Part shown: positions 21,008-31,585 of the stretch, in pieces
Layout of the letters: every line of letters begins with the position of its first letter
Numbering within the stretch: the first letter of the stretch is position 1
DNA from: Saccharum officinarum
Taxonomy: Eukaryota; Streptophyta; Magnoliopsida; Poales; Poaceae
Assembly (NCBI GenBank): GCA_020631735.1
Contig: CM036167.1
Coordinates: 2,856,988 to 2,920,987, forward strand
Direction: 5' to 3'
DNA length: 64,000 bases
Made by a program: the position numbers and the translations under genes
Notes under the pieces: model-generated
Databases searched by the model: none
What the model was told of the DNA's origin: nothing
What the model saw: the letters and a program-made list of their open reading frames with translations, nothing else

Positions 21008-23047
21008 TGAAAGCCCAAGTTTGGTTTTGGTAATTAATGACACCAAGTTGCTAATGCCATGTGTTAAGCGTTTTGAGTTAGGCATAAGCAACACATGTGA
21101 TGAAGGTGTATGTGGCAAGGAGTGGTGGCCATAAGATCACAAAGAGATGGTGCATGGACATGGAATGATGATAATGGTGGAGATGCACTTAAAATGAAGG
21201 ACATGATGATCAAGTAAAAGAGAAGGATCTAAGAGCGCAAGGCAAAGGTATAACCATAGGGGTTTTCCTTTTGCCGGTCTAAGATGAGTAGAGAAGTGAT
21301 TGACCGGGTTTAGGATACATGGCCGACTATCAAAGGGGCAATCACGGTTAGCTCGGGAATCAAGTGCCACTAGATCATTGTCTTGAGCATATGCATTAGG
21401 ATCTAGTAAAAGAGCTAACATAACGCCTTGGAAAATGATTGTGAAATGCTAACACACATGCACATGGTGGTGTACACTTGGTGGTGTTAGCACATTTGCG
21501 AAGGCGGTGGAGTTTGAGCGGTAGAGAAGGGTTTGGGTTCTTCTCTCCCTCCCATCGAGCTTGTGAGGCGGGATTCGGCGCTTTTTGGAGAAGTGAAAGG
21601 CCTATTTTTCTACTACGCCGGAAGTCGGAAAAGAAATGGAGGCGAACGGAGGTCACTGTGATGACCGGACGCTGCACCGGACGCGGTCACGGCTTGACCA
21701 GCGCGTCCGGTCAGTTCAATCCGGTCAGCGCGCCTAGGGTTGATGACCGGACGCTGGTCTGGCCTGATCAGCGCGTCCGGTCAGTTCACCAGTGCGCAAA
21801 AGCAGAGTGCGCGACCGGCGCGTCCGGTCCTTCATGGGACCGGTGCGTCCGGTCATGCGTCCAGAAGGACAGAGAGCAGCAGAGTGATGATCGGACGCAG
21901 GGCGCGTCCGGTCATGTGCGATCGGACGCGTCCGGTCGTTGAGGGAGCTTACTGGACTCTAACCGGACGCTGGCACTGTCGCGTCCGGTCGTTGCCTGGA
22001 GCGCGTCCGGTCATTGCTTTGAGGGCTCGCGGTGTTGCGCGACCGGCGTGTCCGGTCAGTTTGACCAGCGCGTCCGGTCATTCGCTGTAGCGCATCCGGT
22101 CTGCGCGACCAGCGCGTCCGTTCGTTGCCTCGCAGTTAGCCGTTGCGCGACCGGCGCGTCCGGTCAGTTTGACCAGCGCGTCCGGTCAGCGCGACTTCGG
22201 CTGGTTAAAGTTCCTAACGGCTATATTCGAAGGGGTACATTATAAATAGACGTTGGCCGGGGTTTGAGGGTAACTCTTGCACATTTTGAGACCTAGAGAC
22301 ATACTTTGAGCTAGAGAGCAACCCCTCCACTCATCTCTTTGCATAGTTGCACATCTTGAGTGAGATTGAGTGAAATTCAAGTGCATTGCTTGAGAGTTGC
22401 ATTCTAGAGGCACTTGATCTTTGAGTTGCTGCGGATTTCTTGTTACTCTTCCGTGTTTCCCGACACGGTAGATGGCTTGGAGCAGCGGAGGTGATTGAGC
22501 TCACAATTGGAGATTGTTGGAGCCTTCACCAAGTGTTGTAAGGGGTTCTTGATCCTTCCCCACGGGAGTTCGTGAATTGGATACTCTAGTGGAGCTCGTG
22601 GCTTGGAGGATCCCCATCTTGTGTGCGGTTGTGCGGCGCCCGCCGAGGGCTCGACTCTTGATAGTGGATTAGCTCGCGAACCGACAAGTGGGTGCATCGC
22701 CACAACGGGGAGTAGCTTGCCGGGAAGCAAGTGAACCTCGGGATAAATTCTTGTGTCATTCTCTTCTCAAGGATTTCTCTTGTATGATTGATTGAGTGGT
22801 ATTTCTCTTCTCTTCACGGTAGTATAATCACTCGAAGCTCTTCTCTCGTATTACTTCTTGTTTCTAGCTTGTAGTTGTTGTTGTGTTTAGTGAATAGCCT
22901 TGTACTAGACTTGTGTAGGTGGCTTGCTTAATTAGTTAGAGCTAGTGCATTTGCTTCGCCACCTTTCGTACTAACTTCTGGTTAAGTAATTCTTGTAGAA
23001 GTTTTAATTAGGCTATTCACCCCCCTCTAGCCTATTTGGACCTTACA
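21008..23047 (+). repeat. Sirevirus 3' LTR
   Basis: The LTR starts TGAAAGCCCAAGTTTGG directly after the polypurine tract and ends ATTTGGACCTTACA. The same ends occur at 26753-28637 on the minus strand. Between about 21660 and 22200 it carries at least ten exact copies of GCGTCCGGTC plus several of the inverse GACCGGACGC. A TATA box follows at 22241-22248. Confidence 0.92.
22241..22248 (+). promoter_or_regulatory. TATA box of the Sirevirus LTR
   Basis: TATAAATA lies just downstream of the GCGTCCGGTC array, at the same relative place as in the related LTRs (27621-27628 minus, 29559-29566 plus). It is the likely core promoter. Confidence 0.7.
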
Positions 23048-23328
23048 CAGTGAAGCGTGCAGGCATCCAAACGCCCCTACCTTGCATCCCGGGATGCAGG
23101 GCTCCCCAGAAGCAGGCAACCAAACAGGCTATAAGAAGCGGCATGTTTAAGTGGCCGGTGGGTAATTTCGTGACTCAAAAGCACCTGAAAGCAGAGAGAA
23201 GGTTGCTTTCAGCTTTATACCAAAGCAAAAGTAGTTTTTGACCTAAAGTTGTTGGTGCATTTGGGTTTTTTTGTTTGATCTTTTGGCTTTTGGGGCAAAA
23301 GCCACAGCCAAAAGCCCAACCAAACAGA
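23048..23328. other. Intergenic stretch right of the Sirevirus
   Basis: About 280 bp with no gene recognised. It holds MITE-like wording (CCAAACGCCCC, CAACCAAACAG) and runs of CAAAAGC, which suggests decayed small elements. Confidence 0.4.
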
Positions 23329-23704
23329 CTCCCTCTGTTCCTGAAAGAATCAATTCCTAGTAACTTTAGGACAGATTAACAAACAAGTAAAAAGACTATG
23401 TTACCCTAGGCTGGACATTAATATCTTTGTAGTTGCCGAGAGTACTTGAGTATTCCAATACAATTAAGAGGTGTCGTTTGGAGTATTCAAAGGATATTAA
23501 ATGTTGTTGTACGTAGTCCAACATTCAAATTGGAAGGGGATTGGGGAACTTGGGAGTAGGGGGCGTGAAGAGAGAGACGGGAGGGGCTGTCATTTAATTT
23601 GACCAAGACTTCAAGGAGGAATAAATTGGCGTCCGCTCTAGAAATTGATTCTTTTGTGGACAACATTTTACTCTAGGAATTGATTCTTTCAGGGACAGAG
23701 GGAG
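23329..23704. mobile_element. Stowaway-like (Tc1/mariner) MITE
   Basis: The 376-bp element begins CTCCCTCTGTTCCTGAAAG and ends with the inverted counterpart (CTTTCAGGGACAGAGGGAG), an inverted repeat of more than 30 bp with one mismatch. A TA follows on the right (23705-23706). On the left the expected TA reads GA. The CTCCCTC start and TA target are the Stowaway signature. It is non-coding. Confidence 0.88.
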
Positions 23705-25559
23705 TATTTGATATTTTTATTTATAGTTAATCAAACTCAAGATACTTTAATTTGCTAGTGTGTTAGAATTTTATTCTTTTGTGGACGAAGAGAGTATATT
23801 GATCCATGGTCTTTAACAAATTATGAAAGTAAATCAAAGAAAATAAAGTAAACAATGTATAAACATAAGCATAGAGAATATTAAAAATCAAGTTTAATTA
23901 GTATGCGAGGGTCCATGATCATTGTTGTTGTAACAATTTTTAACATTATGTAGAGGTTGCACACTTAATGACAAGTTGTGATTCTTGTTTTCCGAGGTTA
24001 ATTACTCCCATATCACACTTTCGAGGTGTGCGACAAGGTTTCACTACGAAATCTTTCCAAAGACCCTCTATTAGACCGCTAAGACACTTCCAAACTTTAA
24101 GTTATCCATGCCATCTCCACTTAATTTCATACTAAATTATTTGCAATGCCCAAAGCAACACACAAGGTATCTTCTAGTATCATAAATAATAGTTGCAACA
24201 TCTAAGCATTTACTACCCTTGCATAAACCCTTGGCAACAAGGATAATAGTACAATAAAGGAACCTTTTATGTTGCTTAAGTTAGAACACATGCATGCAAT
24301 TACGTAGTAAGGTGATTGGGATAATAATATGATCAAGGTAACACTCGCCTTTCTCCAAATCCTACGTACAGTTGCTGCCGTCCAAGCCCGTTAAAAGACT
24401 ACTCCTGACAAACCACCTCTCGCTCGCCTTCTAAATGTCGCAACATCAATAACACATAGGCACATACAAGTAAACAAAGATAGTAAATTAAAAAAAGTAC
24501 AACAAACATTATATCAAAGTATAAAAAGTGGTGCTTGTCACAATGATCTTAGACGCAAATTTCATTAAAAACAGATTTAAAATGAAGAGTACATGGGAGA
24601 TATATGGTTTTAGGGCTAAAACACGAAGAAACTTTGAAAAAAAGAAATGTATGCCGATGCTTATGCTGATTTGTTATGAGAGAAAAACATTGTTCGTTCG
24701 CTGAAAAGTACAGCTGAAGTAGTTCAAGCGAACAGGCGAATGCTTTTTCGAAATCAGTCATAACACAAATATTTTTTCTTTGTAAAATAGGTAAAGGTCA
24801 GGGGCCTCTTTGCAAAAACAAATATCTTCTTTCTCAAGATCCATTGCCGACCGGTTCTTGCTGATTGCTTGAACGAGGGCAAGGCTAGGCTCGGCCCACC
24901 GGCTGCAAGGACGTGCGTGGCTGGCGCGATCCAGCTGCTACAGGCGGCGGCACGACGGAGCTCGTCGACAGCAAACAAGTGCCACGGAGAGGGATGCTCG
25001 ATGCACCACGGGTGTCCTGGCTGGGCCAGCGGGTGGCCACATGGGCCGATCGCCCGAGCCCACCAGAAGGCATGGGAAAGGAACAAGAGAAATGGGTTTG
25101 GCCCGAGAGGATCCTGAATTCGGCCAGGAGAATGTTTAGTGCAGTACAAACCTCAAAAAAACCCAACCATTTTCTTTTTTTAGCAGAAAAAAATCATGTT
25201 TCCAAAGACTGAAATTTAGAAAGTATTACAACTATTTCTACGAAACATAAAAACATCACACAACATAAACTAAACATACATAAATAATAAATACAACTGC
25301 ATGAAAGTAATAAACATGTTTGGCATATAATTAATTTTATAGTTGTATTAAAAATTTGATTTTCCCTACCATAACCCTAGAGTTATCTAATTGAGCTAAG
25401 GCAAAAATTAATTTAATTGAAAAAATGGCTCCTGAAGTTGTAACAGGTCTCATCCAACTCCAAACAGACATTTACCTGACTGCACTGGCCAATTGCCACC
25501 GGTTAAAAAGATAAATGTTGGGTCGACTGTTGCTAAAAAAAGGTCAAGCACCATATCTG
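23705..25559. other. Intergenic stretch
   Basis: No gene is supported. A hAT-type MITE fragment may lie near 24655-24740 (CTGATTTGTTATGAGAG ... TTCAAGCGAACAGG), matching the wording of common grass MITEs. A GC-rich patch at 24850-25120 has open frames on both strands without recognisable domains. Confidence 0.45.
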
Positions 25560-26752
25560 CTAACGACAAGCCTAGCATCCAGACGTTCGGCCCTAGGCCT
25601 GCGTCCAAACGCGGCTCCCGTTCAACGCACCCGTCGCACCCCCTCACGTAGGTTGCGCCCACACAACAGGAGAGTGCCCGCCTATCGCGCCCATGTCACC
25701 ACGCGCCTGTGCCCCTGCTCCCAAAACCGTGGCAACCCCCTCTGCCTAGTGCCCATCCTGTTCTAGAGGCAGCGTCCATCCGTACGGAGCTCCCTCACTT
25801 GTGCTCGACGCACCCAGCTCCCTCGTCCCGCGCCCATCACCCATCCCTCATTCGTATGGATGCCCTGCTGACCCTAGGAGAGACCCTGATAGCAGAAGGT
25901 GGGAACAGAAGAGATGCAAACACCTTATCTACTTTTGAAACATCTAAATACAAAATAGTCGCAACATAGTCTGAAGGCAGTTGAAACACTTGGAACATGC
26001 TTATGAAACACTTGTAAAACCATTGCAACCACACGCAACATCCAAATAAAACACATGCAACATATGTGTGAAGCATATGCAACATACAGATAAACATAAA
26101 TTGCAATATGCGTCTGGAAAACATAGTGAAACATTGGGAACAAAAGTTGGTAGCATAAGTGTACAACCATTGCAACATATGCAACATCTCGATCTACTTT
26201 TGCAACATACCTATGAAACATCTGAAACCCTTGAAACAAACGCTTGCAACATGTAGTTTCAAACGCAACATCTACTTAAACGAGTGGCCAGTACGACTCC
26301 ACCACTTAACAACCATGTTCCCGTTCCCGTCCCTGTTCCCGAAACAGGAACTTAGGGTATCATTTTATAACGTGGGAACAGGAACATTCGCGTTCCCAGA
26401 ACGTAGACGTTCCTGAAACGTGGAACATGAGAACGGGAATGTGGGCCATGTTCCCGTTCCTAGGCTGCTAAGCTCCACCACCCGCCGCCTCTGATCCATA
26501 GCTGCTGCCTCGATAGGAGGAGAACCCAACCCACCATGGCCGCTGCCGGATCGGAGGGCGGGATCTAGGATGGGGAGCGGGTGGAAAGCATGGACCGGAG
26601 CAACGCTGCGCGCCCATGCCAGAGTTGTCCATCCCGTGCATGCCAGAGCTGTGCGTCCTGTGCCAGAGCAGGGCCGTGCGCCCGCGCTAGATCTACGCCC
26701 GCATCAGGACCGCCGCCAGGGTCATGCCCGCCCCGCACCGAAGTTAGGGGCG
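25560..26752. repeat. TGTTGCA-motif dispersed repeat, copy A (left part)
   Basis: From about 25910 to 26275 the sequence is built of short phrases GAAACA(C/T)TTG and GCAACAT at irregular spacing. The same phrases, reverse-complemented, fill 59204-59700. Near its left end it has CCAGACGTTCGG (25579-25590), and 39030-39041 has the near-inverse CCGGACGTCTGG. The repeat probably resumes at 28638-28837 and 38932-39045 after later insertions are removed. I do not know its class. Confidence 0.6.
26310..26465. repeat. GTTCCCG-rich low-complexity segment
   Basis: The word CATGTTCCCGTTCC occurs directly at 26314 and 26447, with many GTTCCCG and inverse GGAAC(A/G) words between them. The host words on each side (ACTCCACCACTT and GCTCCACCACCC) resemble each other, so this may be a small insertion into copy A. 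Confidence 0.45.
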
Positions 26753-28637
26753 TGTAAGGTCCAAATGGCTAGAAGGGGGTAAATAGCCTATTTAAAAATC
26801 TACAAACCTCACTAATCAACAATTGTTAGTATAAAAGATGGCGATGCTAATTCTAGCACTAGCTCAACTATACTAAGAAAGCCACCTATGCAAATCTAGT
26901 GAACAAGACTATGATCTCTAATTCACACCAACAAAGCTAAATCACTAAGCTACTTACTCCTATGTGATATAAACTACGCTAAGCACACTAGACAAGATAA
27001 AGTGCAAGAATGAAAAAGGGAAGTAAATTGATTCTTATACCAATGGTATAGAGATAAGATGTATCCAAAGAATCAATCACACAAAATCATAAGAGAATCC
27101 TAGGCAAGGGATCACACAATATTTTTTATCGAGGTTCACTTGCTTTTCGGTAAGCTACTCCTCGTTGTGGCGATGCACCCACTTGATGGATCGCGAGCTA
27201 ATCAACTATCAAGAGTTGAACCCTCAACGGGTGCCACACATCCACTTATAAGATGGGGATCCTGCAAGCCACGAGCTCTACTAGAGTAGCCAATTTGCGA
27301 ACTCCTGTGGGGAAGGCTCAAGAACCCCTCACAATCGCTTGATGAGACTCGAAACAATCTCCAATCACGAGCTCAACACCACCGCTGCTCCAAGCCATCT
27401 AGGGTGTCGGGAAACACCCTAGAGTAACAAGCAATTCGTAGCAAACTCAAGAAACAAGTGTCGCTAGATGCAACTCTCAATGCAATGCACTTGAATCTCA
27501 CTCAATCACTCTAGAGTATGCAACCAAGCAATGAGATGAGAGGAGGGGAAGTTCTCTAGCTCAAAGTATGTCTCAAGTGTTCAAAGAGTCAAGAGAGTCC
27601 CCCCAAACCCGGCCACCATCTATTTATAGCGAAGGGGTAAGCAACTAGCCGTTACAAGACAACGCAGTGAAAAACGTGATGACCGGACGCACCGGTCAGG
27701 GTCACTACAGGACAAATAGCAACAGTGTGCATTAGAGAGAGCCATTGCCATGACCGGATGCACTACACCGTTTGACCAGACGCGCTGCACCCGACGTCTG
27801 ATCGGTGTCCAGAGAGCTCCTCGCGCGATCGGATGCGTCCGGTCGCACGTGACCGGACGCGCCACGGCGTCCGATCGGCACTAAGACACGCGCTGCCCAC
27901 TGGGTGCGTGACCAGACGCTCTGGTTCCGTGAGGGACCGGACACGCCGGTCTGTGACCTTCACGCGTGCGTCTCTGCCTGCGGTTTGAACTGACCGGACA
28001 CGCAGGTCCACCCTGGACCACGTCCGGTCCAGCGTCCGGTTGGAGTTTTTTAGAGATAAACACTCTAGACTTTCGCCACCTTTTCTCACCTCCGGCACAA
28101 TGGAAAATAGGCATTTCATTTCCTCGAACTCCACCGCCTCTCTACCGCTCAAACTCCACCGCCTTCGCAAATATGCTAACACCACCAAGTGTACACCATC
28201 ATGTGCATGTATGTTAGTATTTTCACAATCATTTTTCAAGGCGTTATGTTAGCTCTCTACTAGATCCTAATGCATATGCTCAAGATGATGACCTAGTAGC
28301 ACTTGATTCAAGAGCTAACTATGATTGCCCCTCTTGATAGTCGACTATCAATCCTAAACCCGGTCAATCACTTCTCTACTCATTTTAGACCGGCAAAAAC
28401 AAACCCTATGATTATACCTTTGCCTTGATCACTTTGTTCCATGTCCATCTCCTCATGCTTGATCACCATGACCATCATTTCATGTGCATCTCCACCATAA
28501 TCATCATTTCATGTCCATGCACCATCATGCTCCTTGCTCCTTCATCACATGTGTTGCTATGCCTAACTCAATTCACTTAACATAATGGCATTAGTAACTT
28601 GGTGTCATTAATTACCAAAACCAAACTTGGGCTTTCA
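26753..28637 (-). repeat. Sirevirus solo LTR
   Basis: This 1,885-bp minus-strand LTR has the same ends as 21008-23047 (TGAAAGCCCAAGTTTGG ... GGACCTTACA). No polypurine tract or primer site adjoins it. Flanks read GGGCG (26748-26752) and GGGCA (28638-28642), a 4-of-5 match that fits an old target duplication. It contains the GCGTCCGGTC family of motifs and a minus-strand TATA box at 27621-27628. A solo LTR is what unequal recombination between two LTRs leaves. Confidence 0.85.
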
Positions 28638-29064
28638 GGGCAGGGGTGGCCGGCCAGAGAAGAGGAAGGAGGTCGCCGGGGGTGGTTGTGTGGATCATAG
28701 CTCGTTCTCGCACCAGGGACACCGCCGCGCCAGAGCAGAGGTAGAGAGAGGGAGGTAGCGGGGCAAGCGGCTCGTGCGATGCGTGTGGGGGCAGGGGTGG
28801 GGGTGGGGCACGTGGCTCGGCAGAGGAGCATTGCGGCTATCATGGAACCGCCTAAATTATAAGAGCACAAGTACAAAAACAATCATCGAAGTGATTAAAT
28901 TATCATACATGAACCCATATAACTCTGGTAGTCAACGAAATCATGAGGGATTTCAAACCAACCAACATACAAGCCAAGATCATACTAATTCGACATAACA
29001 AGTCACATGTTACATCTATTTCACGAGTAGTTCAACACCACCGCAGCTCCAAGCCCGGCGGGAT

Positions 29065-30436
29065 TCATACGTTTTTGAGAAAATGAAATGCCTATTTTCC
29101 ATTGCGCCGGAGGCGAGAAAAGGTGGCAAAAGTTTGGAGTGTTTATCTCTGAAAAACTCCAACCGGACGCTGGACTGGACGCGGTCTAGGGTGGACCTGC
29201 ACGTCCGGTCAGTTCAAACCGTAGGCAGAGACACACGCGTGAAGGTCACGGACTGGCGCGTCTAGTCCCTCGTAGAACCGGAGCGTCCGGTCACACACCC
29301 AGTGGGCAGTGCGTGTCTCAGTGCCGATCGGACGTCGTGGCACGTCCGGTCATGTGCGACCAGACACGTCCGGTCGATGAAGTTGCTCTCTAGACCCTTA
29401 CTGGACTTTAACCGGATGCCGGGTGTAATGTGTTTGGTCACGCGTCTGGTCCTGCTTTCAGCGTTGTCACGCAGGTGTGACCGGACGCTGTGGTCGCGTC
29501 CGGTCAGCGCGCATAGAGTGGCATCTCGAGCCTAACGGCTCTATTCTTTGGGGATGCTTATAAATACTTGTTTGGCCAGCTTTGGGAGTGTCTCTCTTGA
29601 CTCTTTGAACACTTGAGACATACTTTGAGCTAGAGAACTTCCCCTCCACTCATCTCCTTGCTTGGTTGCATATTCTAAAGAGATTGAGTGAGATTCAAGT
29701 GCATTGCATTGAGAGTTGTATCTAGTGGCACTTGATTCTTGAGTTTGCTGTGGATTACTTGTTACTCTTAGGTGTTTCCCAACACCCTAGATGGCTTGGA
29801 GCAGTGGTGGTGTTGAGTTCATGATTGGAGATTGTTTCGAGCCTCACCAGGCAATTGTGAGGGGTTCTTGAGCCTTCCCTGCGGGAGTTCGCGAATTGGC
29901 TACTCTAGTGGAGCTCGTGGCTTGGAGGATCCCCATCTTGCGAGTGGATGTGCGGCACCCGCTGAGGGTTCAACTCTTGATAGTTGATTAGCTTGCGATC
30001 CATCAAGTGGGTGCATCGCCACAACGAGGAGTAGCTTCCCGGGAAGCAAGTGAACCTTGGTAAAAATCTTGTGTCATCTCTTGCCGAGGATTCTCTTTAT
30101 GATTGTGTGTGATTGATTCTTTGGATACATCTCATCTCTACACCGTTGGTATAAGAATCAATTCTCTTCCCTTTTTCATTCTTGCACTTTTTCTTGTCTA
30201 GTGTGCTTAGCGTAGTTTGTATCACATAAGAGTAAGTAGCTTAGTGACTTAGCTTTGTTGGTGTGAATTAGATATCATAGTCTTGTTCACTAGAATTGAA
30301 TAGGTGGCTTGCTTAGTATAGTTGAGCTAGTGCTAGAATTAGCATCGCCATCTTTTATACTAATGATTGTTGATTATTGAAGCTTGTAGATTTTTAAATA
30401 GGCTATTCATCCCCCTCTAGCCATTTGGACCTTACA
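29065..30436 (+). repeat. Truncated Sirevirus LTR
   Basis: The sequence is homologous to the 3' two-thirds of the LTR at 26753-28637 but in the opposite orientation, ending GGACCTTACA at 30436. The LTR start is absent. It keeps several (G/A)CGTCCGGTC words and a TATA box at 29559-29566. It is separated from its inverted partner by about 430 bp. Confidence 0.85.
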
Positions 30437-31005
30437 ATTAGCACATATACTATAGCAATCACTTGATTAGGAGCAAATAGTAATAACCATATCAGGTATA
30501 ATAAGGCTGTCATCATCATTCCTAAACCATTAAGTCATTTAGTGTATCTATAATAGAGATACTCCTGTCAAGTTCTCACTAACCAGGAGAGACGACAACT
30601 CGAATCGAATTACAACTTAGCTGAGAAAATATTTCCAACACTCACCCAACAAACTCCGCTAAAGGCAGTCATCGATCACCCTTGGTACAACTCAGAAATC
30701 GTGGGTTCGATCAGCGCCGCACTCTCAGGGATATCATGCCACCAGGACGATTAGGACCTCCAGGTACCTGCCCTTGGACACTAGCATTTTGCAATGACTC
30801 TCCTTCAAGGCACACTCAAACAGACAGGCTTCTGGTCTGAGTCGAGCTACTAGGCTTCGTGGTTGGTCACCAGACCTGGCCAACTAAGTGTAAGCATGCG
30901 TTCAACATAATAAAAGAAAGGCTCCAAGAATCGGTCCTTAATCGACACAGACGGGGATAGATCCACACCCAAGACCTCCATGCCTTGTTGTTTCACTATC
31001 ATCAT

Positions 31006-31566
31006 TGTGGGGGGATAGACCCCGTATACCCTCATAGGTAGTCTCGGGCTGCTTGACAAGACGGCCCAGACCAGGCGAAGCCTAGCTTACTGCCAACCAG
31101 GCTGGTGGGCTGGATATCAAGACGGAGGTGTGGTCCGTAACCGACCTCAAGTCGGATCACATACAAGGAAGCTTGTCCCGCAAGTAGTCTTTATCGGTTA
31201 GGATAGCTCGAGTCCTCCTAGGATACGACTTGGTGTAACCGACCTCTGTAACCCTGGCGGCTGACTATATAAAGCAGTCAGGGACCCCCCTAGAACGCAT
31301 CTAATCTTCAACTCAATCAGCCCTAGATCGGTCCTCAGATCTACGAGCTGAGCACCTCATTGTATTCTGATACTTGAGAACACAGATAACACGAGAAGCA
31401 GGACGTAGGGTATTACGCCTCCGAGCGGCCTGAACCTGGGTAAATCTTTTGTCTGGGTTGTCGTTTTGCTCCTCAACATCCAGATCACGGTCTAAACGTA
31501 ACCCTTGCCGAAACTCTACTACCGTGGGGCATCCCGTGGTAGACTGAAGATTATCCGTAATCAACA
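31006..31566 (+). repeat. 5' LTR of the truncated gypsy element
   Basis: The LTR begins TGTGGGGGGATAGACCCC and ends CCGTAATCAACA, with a TATATAAA box at 31266-31273. The right border is fixed by the primer site; the left border rests on the TG start and the familiar opening words. Confidence 0.75.
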
Positions 31567-31567
31567 G

Positions 31568-31585
31568 TGGCGCGCCAGGTAGGGG
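31568..31585 (+). promoter_or_regulatory. Primer binding site of the gypsy element
   Basis: TGGCGCGCCAGGTAGGGG follows the LTR end after one base. This type of site is common in grass gypsy elements. I did not identify the tRNA. Confidence 0.75.

Larger units (their letters stand above)
14843..23047 (+). mobile_element. Sirevirus-type Ty1/copia element, 5' end missing in the gap
   Basis: Plus-strand element with the remains of gag, an uninterrupted pol frame, a non-coding stretch carrying five polypurine-tract-like sites, and a 2,040-bp 3' LTR. The pol sequence and the repeated AGGGGGAG sites are typical of the Sirevirus lineage (maize Opie/Ji and relatives). No target duplication can be checked because the left end lies in the gap. 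Confidence 0.9.

Noticed and set aside
21660..22200. Possible CRISPR-like array
   Set aside because: The GCGTCCGGTC words are short, irregularly spaced, present in both orientations, and lie in a plant LTR.
24750..25200. Candidate host gene on either strand (frames of 80-130 codons)
   Set aside because: No domain, no consistent codon bias, and overlapping frames on both strands.
25837..26256. Minus-strand frames rich in Met, Phe, Val and Cys (periodic FQMFH-like text)
   Set aside because: They are translations of the irregular GCAACAT/GAAACA phrases and not a protein.
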